Shown: one piece after another, positions 1 through 7,321 of the stretch | How the letters are laid out: each line of letters opens with the position of its first letter | How positions within the stretch are numbered: position 1 is the first letter of the stretch | DNA from: Stemphylium vesicarium | Lineage: Eukaryota; Ascomycota; Dothideomycetes; Pleosporales; Pleosporaceae | Assembly: GCA_004380135.1 (NCBI GenBank) | Contig: QXCR01000357.1 | Span: 1-12,841, forward strand | Direction: 5' to 3' | Length of the DNA stretch: 12,841 nucleotides | The notes under the pieces: generated by a model | Seen by the model: the letters and a program-made list of their open reading frames with translations, nothing else | What the model was told of the DNA's origin: nothing | Databases searched by the model: none | Program-made: the position numbers and the translations under genes

Positions 1-240
1 TAGAGCGAGCGTTTGTATATAGATAATATAACCTACGGAATCTATAATAGTACTAGTTATTTACCTTAGTCTAAATATCTTACCTTACTATTTTTATATT
101 ATCTAAGAATCGAGCCCTAATAATAGAATAGGTAATTAGTTAGATTAATACTAATAATACGTTAGTATATACGTTACGCTATCTAGAGGGCGCTAGATAG
201 CGTTATACTATAGTACTAGTCCGTCTACGTAAATAGCTAG
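1..240. repeat. RIP-degraded AT-rich tract
   Basis: The tract is dominated by TA-containing words (cta, tag, ata, taa) and has almost no CA or TG dinucleotides. That is the pattern left by repeat-induced point mutation at CpA. It was presumably a repeated element once, but no coding similarity survives that I can read. No gene is seen. Confidence 0.6.
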
Positions 241-589
241 CGTGCATGTTATACGGGGCAAGAGCGTAGCCTATGCCCCCAACGCATGGAAAATATCTAT
301 TGCTCGATCCAGGTACGGTCACGGTCGCAGAGCTCGACGGCGTAATCTCTTGCCACTAGAGCGGCGCAGCGTCTGGCCCGGCAAAGAGGTTCAGCCCCGC
401 ATCTCTCGCTCGCTGATTGCTGCAGGAAGCGCGACAGTTCAAAAGCTACACGCAGGCCTTCTCCGCTGCAGCTGCTGCATAGTGCACAAGTAACGTCTAG
501 GGTCTCCTTACAGACATCACTCATCGTTCCTAGGTCGCATCATAGCTGGCGCTGCGTGGAACGGGCTCTAGAAAGCAATCGTCATTTTC
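241..589. other. GC-richer island, no convincing gene
   Basis: CpA and TpG are normal here and GC content rises sharply compared with both sides, so this piece escaped RIP and was probably single copy. Open frames of 75-83 codons overlap on opposite strands; one starts only at GTG. Neither resembles a family I know, and no intron pair or promoter supports either. I treat it as intergenic or as a fragment of an old gene. Confidence 0.4.
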
Positions 590-958
590 TTTAAAAGCCT
601 ACTCTACTCCTATAAAATAATCTAAATTCTCCTCTACTATATAGCTAATAACTACTATACCCTTACTACTATTTAAAGCTAGTTAGTAGAGCTAAGGAAA
701 GACCTCGCTCTCTATAATTCTAGATAGAGAAAATAGACTATAGAAGTAAAGAAATATTTATATAGTTAGTGTATATCTCTTAATAATAAATTATATTAGC
801 TACTAAACTAACTCGCATAGCTATACTAAAATAAGCTGCCCGCTCTAGATAGACACTAGAAGCGGCGAGAGAGCGGGGAAACTACACTAGATAGCATTAA
901 AGCCGGTTGTATAACTCTCTAGCAGCGAATCTAACTGTTCTGATAATATTAAGTCTCC
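590..958. repeat. RIP-degraded AT-rich tract
   Basis: TpA is in excess and CpA/TpG is depleted, as at the window start. Stop codons are dense in all frames. No gene or recognisable transposon domain is visible. The switch back to normal base composition at about 958 takes only a few bases. Confidence 0.6.
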
Positions 959-967
959 TGTTTCCTG

Positions 968-1384
968 CTAAGTGAAATCTTGCATGATGCTCGTCGGTTC
1001 CGCGTCGAGGTCTTGGAGATGCGAGTGAGCAGGCATGGCCTGCCCAGACGACAAAGACTCACTGTGAGACTCTGTCAGGATCGGTCCGTAGCCGGCTAAG
1101 CCTCTTGCTAGAATATAGCGATTTTGGTTGCCTAGCGTGGTCGTAAGCGTGGTCATTTCCGTGAATATAGGCGTGGTTGCGGTTATGCTGTAGTTCTTGA
1201 CAGCTATATTGCGTGACAGGCTTAGCCTACTTCTAATCGTGGTTCTAGTAGTGCTATTAATGCTAAATATAACTAAGTTGCCTATTACGTCTAGATATGT
1301 GGCATAAGTTCTATATATATATAGAGGGAGCCCGTACATATACGAGCTATCTCTATATACGGCTAGGCCACCAGCTCTACGCAT
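968..1384 (-). pseudogene. unrecognised 138-codon open frame, possible gene remnant
   Basis: An ATG at 1384 opens a 138-codon frame ending at 968. The frame stays open for about 14 codons further upstream, to a stop near 1427, so the true start is uncertain. The C-terminal half (968-1150) has ordinary composition and is hydrophilic, with many Ser, Glu and Asp. The N-terminal half is in AT-rich, partly RIP-like sequence and is rich in Tyr, Ile and Thr, with no clear membrane span. I recognise no domain. A frame this long is mildly surprising where TA-rich sequence produces many stops, so it may be the 3' end of a decayed gene. It could also be chance. Confidence 0.25.
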
Positions 1385-1399
1385 ATATAAACCGCTTAC

Positions 1400-2225
1400 T
1401 CTATCTAGGTAGGAGCTATCTACTTTCTATCTAGTCTAATTATCTACGTTATACGTGGCTATACTATCCCCTCTATATATGAATTCGTTGTCTATAGCTT
1501 AGTTAACACTTCCGTGCATAAGTGTAGCGTTAAATCTAGTTCTAGTACTATTAGCTAAATAACGCTCTATAGCCTATATAGGCTCTAGTAACGTATTAGA
1601 AATATAACTATCTACTATCTAATCTTACTCCTTAGAGAAAGCGCCTAGTTATAGGAAGAAGGCTATCTATATATTAGAATCTATTTATGCGTTTATACTA
1701 CTCTATTACGTTAAGAGTAGCGCCTATATCTACCTAAGAATTAGATATACTACCTCTTTACTATCTTTATTCTTTAGCTAGTTAGAGCGTAGTATTAAGT
1801 TACCTAAGAAATCTACTTTTTATATAGTTTATTAGCTTTCTATATTAATAATTAATATACTAGACTTACTTTAAGTAACTACTCTCGCACCTACTTTCTT
1901 ATTATATTCTATTTAGTAGTGCGCACTTTAGCTTTAAGACTCTATTTCTTAAGACTATAATATATAGTAATTAGCTTATTCTATATTTAGCGTTCTAAAG
2001 CTAAGTAATTAAAGATAGCTATATAGTTATCTTAGGAGCCTATTTCTAGCTTCTTAGCTATAGTCCTAATAATATAGAGTAGTATCTTATCTTCTTCGCG
2101 AAAATAGCCTATATTTATATACTATAGAGCTATAAATAAGTAGCTTTATATCTCTAGATATAGATATAGCACCCTCTATATTAGTACTAAAGCTAATAAT
2201 AAGGCCCTACAAAATTCTCTACTCT
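1400..2225. repeat. RIP-degraded AT-rich tract, probable transposon remnant
   Basis: More than 800 bases have extreme TpA enrichment and only scattered CA or TG. Hand translation gives short frames broken by TAA/TAG in all directions, and I cannot name the original element. Treating TA as former CA or TG did not reveal a transposase or reverse transcriptase motif that I trust. No gene is called. Confidence 0.6.
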
Positions 2226-2748
2226 AGATAGGAATAACTAAAGTTGAGCTAACCTATGCGGATCGCCTATTTGCTACCTATAGGCTAGGCGTGCATAAGC
2301 TTAGGAACACGGAAGCGGCTACTATAGGGCCTGCATGTCCAGGTTTGACGGCGGCTATTGTGACATATGCACTTAGTCAGCCGCTTGCTTAGGTCAGCAA
2401 TCCTTCGAGCAGCTATTTATTACTAGGTCTAGCCAGCACTGCGCCGCATGCTAGGACAAACCACTCGGGTTCACCTCTCGAGTAAGTACGAAAGTCGTTC
2501 CAGCACAACGCTGCGCCGCTTCTCAACACGCGTGGTTCGACGATCGGCCACCGGCAGGCCGTTACAGCTCTCCTCACTCTGCTCATGCTGCTCACTTGCC
2601 ACTACTCTTGTGGCCACCAGCCCGCCGTGTCCTCTTCAGTTTGCGCAGGCGTTCGGACCCAGGCTACCTTGGGCACTGCCATACACGAAACAATGGCGAT
2701 CGAGCGTGTCGCTGTCATGCAAGACGAGCTTTTGAACTGACCCTGATA
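2226..2748. other. non-RIP island forming the left flank of the hAT insertion
   Basis: Base composition returns to normal and CpA is plentiful. A 95-codon ATG frame runs from 2448 to 2735 on the plus strand, with two overlapping frames on the minus strand. None resembles a known family, and the strands conflict, so no gene is called. The island continues across the transposon into 8435-8700, so the element seems to have landed in single-copy DNA. The eight bases before the proposed left end (ccctgata) do not match those after the right end (cactacgc). Confidence 0.4.
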
Positions 2749-2916
2749 TAGGCTGGCAAATGGGTCGGGTTGGGTTGTGGTTGGGGTCTGACATAATACA
2801 ACCCAACCCAACCCAGCATAACCCATTGCTAGCGTGCTTAGCATAGGTTGGGTTAGGTTATTAACTTTTTTAGTGTGGGCTGGGTTGGGTTATAATGGGC
2901 TGGGTTGGGTTGTAAG
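2749..2916 (+). repeat. left long inverted repeat of the hAT element
   Basis: About 168 bases of GGGTTGGGTT-like units occur here, first G-rich on the plus strand (2761-2786), then C-rich (about 2800-2823), then G-rich again (about 2848-2912). The inner part aligns with the reverse complement of 8256-8350, including shared words such as ttagc, gggct and the terminal ...taag. Four G runs at 2762-2764, 2767-2769, 2772-2774 and 2783-2786 could form a G-quadruplex with one 8-base loop. In hAT elements such subterminal repeats are transposase binding sites; that role is inferred here. Confidence 0.75.
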
Positions 2917-3043
2917 ATTCTATAAGATGTATAGTAGTAGCTATTATAGTATATTATTATAGCTCTAAGAACTGCCTTATTTTTTACGTCAACTATTATA
3001 TAAATACATTATGTATTCCTTAGACTATAACCCTATTCGCTTT

Positions 3044-3578
3044 CTAGTACGTAAACCTAGGGCTATCACGCCAGAGTTTGTTATAGTATCTACAAGCAAG
3101 CTTAGAGTCCTTCTGTTGTATTATAACGCGCTTTGCGTGGATAGCGTTCACATTGCAATCTATTAAAATTAGCATTTTAAGTATAATAGGGTAGTAGTCA
3201 ATAATACCTTCAAAATAGCCAACTAACCACGCCTCAGCTGCCTCTTGAATAGCTAGCATTGCAGATGCCTGGAAGCGCACATATGACCGTTCCGCGTGCG
3301 CAATCTCGCGGACAAGTCGGCTGAAGGGTAGCTTGCGTAGAAGGAGATCTATACTCTTCTAGTACTTCTTGATCTCTCTAAGCGCAATAGCTGTGTATTG
3401 TTAGACTATTACTAGTAATAACACGCTGTAATAACGTACTGCCTGGCTTGAATCTTCTTCGCCTTTTTACTGCATTAGCAGCTAAAGACTTTGTAGTACG
3501 GGCGGCCTTCGATTTTAGGGCCTTTGTTGGCGCTTTGCCCCTAACTGACTTTCGCGCGGTTTGCTTTGTACGGGCCAT
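3044..3578 (-). pseudogene. divergent histone H3 gene inside the hAT element, one premature stop
   Basis: Histone H3 pairs with H4 in the nucleosome core. Three exons (3578-3440, 3390-3208, 3159-3044) joined across GT...AG introns of 49 and 48 bases give 145 codons, against 136 in canonical H3. The first eleven residues, MARTKQTARKS, equal the canonical tail. The histone fold follows with ALREI (49-53), RKLPF (65-69), RLVREIA (71-77), RFQ (85-87), QEAAEAWLV (95-103), FED (106-108) and AIHAKRV (113-119). By eye about 60% of positions match canonical H3. Both splice joins restore the family sequence exactly (KPG-T-IALREI and FE-D-CN). TAG at codon 57 (3359-3361) replaces the Gln of the RRYQKS motif and matches RIP of CAG. 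The C-terminus runs about ten residues past the family end. Paired TTATCACAG-like motifs lie in intron 1 and upstream of the ATG. Identity as H3 is secure; its role in the element is inference. Confidence 0.93.
3413..3434 (-). promoter_or_regulatory. paired 13-base-spaced motif in H3 intron 1
   Basis: On the minus strand the intron (3439-3391) reads TTATTACAG, four bases, TTATTACTA, starting five bases after the GT. Both copies look like TTATCACAG with C-to-T change. The branch-like CTAAC lies downstream, before the ACAG acceptor. Confidence 0.55.
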
Positions 3579-3644
3579 TATAGTAGTTGGACGCGTAGGT
3601 GTTGTAGGTTGGTAGCGTAAATTTGCAGGTAGGGGTGAACGTAA

Positions 3645-3666
3645 CTGTGATAAAGCACTGTTATTA
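3645..3666 (-). promoter_or_regulatory. paired 13-base-spaced motif upstream of histone H3
   Basis: Read toward the H3 gene the site is TAATAACAG, four bases, TTATCACAG. The second copy is perfect and the first differs at two positions. It lies 67 bases before the ATG. TTATCA is the complement of TGATAA, a GATA-factor core. Confidence 0.5.
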
Positions 3667-3711
3667 TGCTGCGTGTAGAGGTGTCTTGTGTATTGGTGTG
3701 GGAGATCAAAG

Positions 3712-3780
3712 TGTTTGTAGGTGAGGTTGCGTTTGTACGCTAGCGCTAGCGCGGTGCATAGGCAACCTCACCCACAAACA
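3712..3780. repeat. near-perfect inverted repeat with nested palindrome
   Basis: Arms of 19 bases (TGTTTGTAGGTGAGGTTGC and its complement at 3762-3780) differ at one position, an A/G difference that fits RIP. The 31-base spacer contains CGCTAGCGCTAGCG, itself a perfect palindrome and nearly concentric with the larger repeat. Confidence 0.8.
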
Positions 3781-3831
3781 TTAACTTTTGAAATCCGCTC
3801 TATCCTCTTAGCTACTACTATAACTCGTACT

Positions 3832-3853
3832 TTATCACAGCTATTTATCACGG
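3832..3853 (+). promoter_or_regulatory. paired 13-base-spaced motif upstream of the acidic-tail gene
   Basis: The site is TTATCACAG, four bases, TTATCACGG, ending eight bases before the ATG at 3862. It is the same motif, spacing and sense orientation as at the other two gene starts in the element. Confidence 0.6.
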
Positions 3854-3976
3854 CTCCTATAATGGCAACTATTAAAGATAAGCCTATCAACGTTCTAGAG
3901 GGTCTCATCCCGCGCACTCCTACTTAGGTTCTACTAGGTTTTAAGCGCGACGAGTAGGAGAAGCTTACTAAGGTAA

Positions 3977-3998
3977 TTATAATAGTTAATTATAATAG
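3977..3998 (+). promoter_or_regulatory. paired 13-base-spaced motif in intron 1 of the acidic-tail gene
   Basis: Two identical copies of TTATAATAG lie four bases apart, beginning four bases after the 5' GT of the intron 3973-4017. They differ from TTATCACAG at two positions, so this is a weaker match kept for its exact 13-base period and position. Confidence 0.4.
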
Positions 3999-4739
3999 CT
4001 TATGTTAACTTCTGTAGGGATACGACTGCGAAGAGGATAAAGTAAATAACGTTATTACGCAGCATGGCTTACGTGCATCTTAAAAAGGCCGCCCTATAAA
4101 CCTAAAGGTCCTATATAAAGGCCTATTAAGTAATACTACTCGTGTAATAGCGTAAAAGGACCGGGCCGCTCTACGTACTGTAGAGAGTAAGGCGCTTAAC
4201 GCTGCAAGAAGTGTAGACTAGGCTGCAAAGTACTACCTCAAGAACAAGATTAAGAAGAAGGACAGCTATAAGGTAGTAGACGCAAGTAGGCGAGTGGAGA
4301 TACTAAGCGCAGCGTAAGAGCAGCTTAATAAGAAACGCTTCCAGGGTATGCAAAGTAGTAAGTTATTATAGCTACTTATTACATCTAAATACTTACAAAC
4401 TTTAGCAGAGTAGATATAGATAAAACTCGATTATATCCATAAGAAATAGGAAGACATACACTATAACGTTAATCTAAGGCAACACGATAAGGCCTTAGAG
4501 AAGGTCGCAATAATAACGAATAGCTCAAACACAGAGAGCTATAGTCGTCCACACCTACGCATCTACAGCTCTAGCAGTATCCTTAAGAAGATTATGCGCT
4601 AAATATATCATGATAGACTACAGAAGCTAAAGGACAACTCCTTTAATAGTAAGGAGGCGAAAGAGGAGTGGTAACACTTTTAAAATAGCTTAACGCCCGA
4701 AGAGTTAGCGGTCGTTACTAATAAAGATTAGAAGTAAGT

Positions 4740-4761
4740 TTAATACAGTCTTTTATTACAG
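4740..4761 (+). promoter_or_regulatory. paired 13-base-spaced motif in intron 2 of the acidic-tail gene
   Basis: TTAATACAG, four bases, TTATTACAG starts six bases after the GT of the intron 4734-4781. The second copy is TTATCACAG with one C-to-T change. The motif's own ACAG at 4758-4761 looks like an acceptor, but using it would break the frame. The acceptor at 4780-4781 keeps it. Confidence 0.45.
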
Positions 4762-5046
4762 GTACAAACTAACCTATGTAGACAAGTAGAGCCGCCGTCT
4801 CCAATTGGCGCCTTAGGGCTTAGCGACGACGCCCTTCTGCAGAGTGACAAGCCATATATTGAAGGCAAAGATAGCGATAAGTGTGAAGAGGAGCTGGACG
4901 AGGACTCTGATATCGATGCATACTATAATGAATTTGGAAATGAGTATGAGACTGAAGAGCAGTGGGAGGAGGCCAAGGCTATGGCTGAAAAGGACGACGA
5001 GACAGATTGGGGCAACACGACTGACTTCGAAGGCTTCTCAGACTAA

Positions 5047-5449
5047 GGTAGCAATGCAGAGTAGCTAATTATTGCCAAGAAAAAAGCAAATGTCATACTA
5101 GAGAATAAACAAATATTAGCTGTTATCGCGGCCAATCATTTAACAATTCAAATGCCGCTAAAGTATTAACAGTATGCAGCTAGTTATATTTAAAGCTCAC
5201 AATGCCTGTATATCCCAATAACCTGCGACACGTTTACTGAGGCATTTTATTTAGCGCAAAGCTACAACTTTGCTTTTTACAAAGTAATTATTTCAGACAC
5301 TCTAGACGTTCTCTACTCTTGAAGGTCTTAAGGGATACTAGCTACAGTTTTTTTAAGGTCTTTGCTAAGTTTATACATTTAATAGTAAATATTATCACAG
5401 CGTCTTATCACAGCACTACCTCTACACTCCCACACCCACGTCACTTATT
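5047..5449. other. intergenic region before the transposase
   Basis: These 403 bases hold the presumed 3' end of the acidic-tail gene and the transposase promoter and leader. I see no open frame of interest. The one distinct feature is the paired motif at 5392-5413. Confidence 0.5.
5392..5413 (+). promoter_or_regulatory. paired 13-base-spaced motif upstream of the transposase
   Basis: Two perfect copies of TTATCACAG (5392-5400 and 5405-5413) are separated by CGTC, 37 bases before the inferred start codon. This is the clearest example of the motif in the window and the basis for its consensus. Confidence 0.65.
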
Positions 5450-6631
5450 ATAGAACAAGCATCTTTAGAACTTCTACGAATCCTCCTCTAGTTTAAACTT
5501 AGAGCCCCGCAAGTTATTAGGGGTGAAGGGCGAATAATAATAGAGTTGCTTAGATACCCGCCTTCTAATATTCTCTAAGACAAGGATGGAGATGAGGTGT
5601 TAGTCGCATAGACTAGTTGGTGGAATAGCACTCTATGGGTAGAAAACTATGGAATCTTAAGGCTGAAGTGGGACTCTTCTAGTCGCTTTGGCGATATTTG
5701 GTAACACTTCGGAGAAGCTGTAGGACTACCTAATAGTCTACTATATATAATCTGCTTTAACTGTGGTCTTGCTCTTTAACACCCCGCAGGCGTAAGGATT
5801 ATTGGGACTAAACACCTCATTAATCATCGGAAAACACAGGGCTGCCAGAGAGCTATAGTACCCGTCCACACTACGCCGTCGCCGCCGTTATTTCTATCGC
5901 GCCCAGCCTATAGCAGACACTCGCCTACTTTAGTCCCGGCCTTTACTTCGCAAGCTTTCGAGCGAGAGATTGTGAAAGTAGTTATTAACAACAACTGGTC
6001 ATTCCGTACTCTTAATAAGCCATCATTCCAACGATTCCTCAAGTTCCTTCGACCAGATATTATAACAATCAGCCGTTATAAATTTAAGGAAATATTCGAG
6101 ACTCAATACTAAGAAGCCAAAATAGCTCTTCTCAACGATCTAGGTCAAAAGACAAAAATTTCTATCGCGTTAGACACCTAGTCAGTATTAAACCACCTAA
6201 GTTTTCTCGCAATTAAGGTGTATTATATCAACAAATATTGGCAGCTCTAGGAGAAGCTCCTTGATTTCATACCACTACGTGGCCAACATTCTGGAAATTC
6301 TATGGCCTTATGTCTCCTCCAAGTACTTTCAGAGACACATACCAAGCCTCGTCTCCTAGCTATTACGTGCGATAATGCTAGTAACAACACTACCCTCACG
6401 CGGACCCTCGAGACAACTTTAGACGATAAGAATATTAGCTAGAATTCGAACGAGAACACTATCCCATGCCTTACACACGTTATCAACCTAGTTGTCCAGG
6501 ATATCATACAAAGCCTTCGTCTTAAAGCCTTAACAGATATAGGCACTAAGGAGCCCTTAGAGAGACGCCATATTAAAGGAATTAGTGCTTAGTTGTCCGT
6601 CCCAAACTCGCTCCGCAAGGTAAGGCTATAT

Positions 6632-6653
6632 TTATCACATACATTTATCACGC
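6632..6653 (+). promoter_or_regulatory. paired 13-base-spaced motif in transposase intron 1
   Basis: TTATCACAT, four bases, TTATCACGC lies in the intron 6620-6669, twelve bases after its GT. Both copies keep the TTATCAC core. A CTAAT branch-like site and a CTAG acceptor follow. Confidence 0.6.
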
Positions 6654-7299
6654 CCTAATAGCGGACTAGTTGAGAGCTATCTGTGTTGCTATTGACGCAT
6701 CACCTCAACGATTCGAACGCTTTATCGCCACACAGCAACACCTACCAGCAAAAGATCGCCTAGCAGTTATCCGCGACGTAAAAACTCGGTGGAACTCCAC
6801 ATACGATATGTGTGCGCGCGCGATTAAGATTCGGCAATATATTAATAAGTAGTTAAGATTAGAGGTCGCCTTAAAGCTACACACCCGTCGACCTATAAGT
6901 CATAGTAATCCAAACACTATAGACATCGACTTCCGCGATATCAAGAAACTCCAGCTCTCACCTACGGAATAGCACCACATTAAGCTTATCACTACCCTGC
7001 TTGGGCAATTCAAGGACGCTACTAGCTTCTTAAGTCAGAACGAGAAACCTCAGATCCAACATATATGGCTTATGTACGACAAGCTCTTCGACTTCCTCGA
7101 CAATATGACAGCTAAGCTAGACGAGGATTTAGACAACCAGGATGCAACAGAATGGCCAGACATAGTCAAGACTGCAGCTCAACGTGGTAGAGCGAAACTA
7201 AGCAAGTACTACGCGAAGACAGATGATGAACGCGGGTTTCTATTCAACTGCGCGACGGTGCTTGACCCAACTACAAAGCTCAGTCTCTATGAGGTATAG

Positions 7300-7321
7300 T
7301 TATCACAGTTTTTTATTATAA
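7300..7321 (+). promoter_or_regulatory. paired 13-base-spaced motif in transposase intron 2
   Basis: A perfect TTATCACAG starts six bases after the GT of the intron 7294-7343. Thirteen bases on lies TTATTATAA, which is the motif with both C residues changed to T and the last G to A. An ACTAACT branch-like site follows. Confidence 0.55.

Larger units (their letters stand above)
3579..3861. promoter_or_regulatory. divergent promoter between the histone H3 gene and the acidic-tail gene
   Basis: These 283 bases separate the two oppositely directed start codons. They hold a paired motif facing each gene (3645-3666 on the minus strand, 3832-3853 on the plus strand). In the middle, 19-base arms at 3712-3730 and 3762-3780 form an inverted repeat with one mismatch. 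A 14-base perfect palindrome (CGCTAGCGCTAGCG, 3738-3751) lies in the loop. The symmetry suggests a dimeric regulator or transposase site controlling both genes. It could also fold as a hairpin. Confidence 0.6.
3862..5046 (+). pseudogene. unrecognised accessory gene with strongly acidic C-terminus, RIP-inactivated
   Basis: I do not recognise this protein. Exons 3862-3972, 4018-4733 and 4782-5046 join across introns of 45 and 48 bases to give 363 codons. Both joins keep frame (phase 0, then phase 2), and branch-like TTAAC and CTAAC precede the acceptors. Fourteen in-frame stops interrupt it, all TAA or TAG. The start has MATIKDKPINVLEGLIPRTP before the first stop. Residues about 109-129 are lysine-rich (KNKIKKK). 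The last 61 residues (303-363) hold 26 Asp/Glu and only 4 Lys, a net charge near -22. Long acidic tails are common in histone chaperones and chromatin proteins, and divergence from a histone gene makes that attractive, but it is conjecture. It could also be a DNA-binding helper of the transposase. Confidence 0.7.

Noticed and set aside
242..524. Open frames on both strands in the first island
   Set aside because: They overlap on opposite strands, one lacks ATG, and none has recognisable similarity.
2413..2844. Open frames on both strands across the left boundary of the transposon
   Set aside because: They conflict with each other, one runs through the inverted repeat, and no domain is visible.
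3044..3578. An ordinary host histone H3 gene
   Set aside because: It is only about 60% identical to canonical H3, has a premature stop, lies inside the inverted repeats and shares the element's paired motifs. Host H3 is nearly invariant.
3044..3578. A centromeric H3 (CenH3)
   Set aside because: Helix 2 is CenH3-like, but loop 1 is of canonical length, RFQ replaces the RWQ typical of CenH3, and the tail is canonical.
4734..4761. A shorter intron ending at the ACAG at 4761
   Set aside because: It would shift the frame. Ending at 4781 keeps the acidic C-terminus in frame, includes a CTAAC branch-like site and gives the usual 48-base length.
4844..5068. A 74-codon frame inside the acidic-tail gene
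   Set aside because: It is out of frame with the spliced, acidic reading frame that ends at 5046 and has no support of its own.
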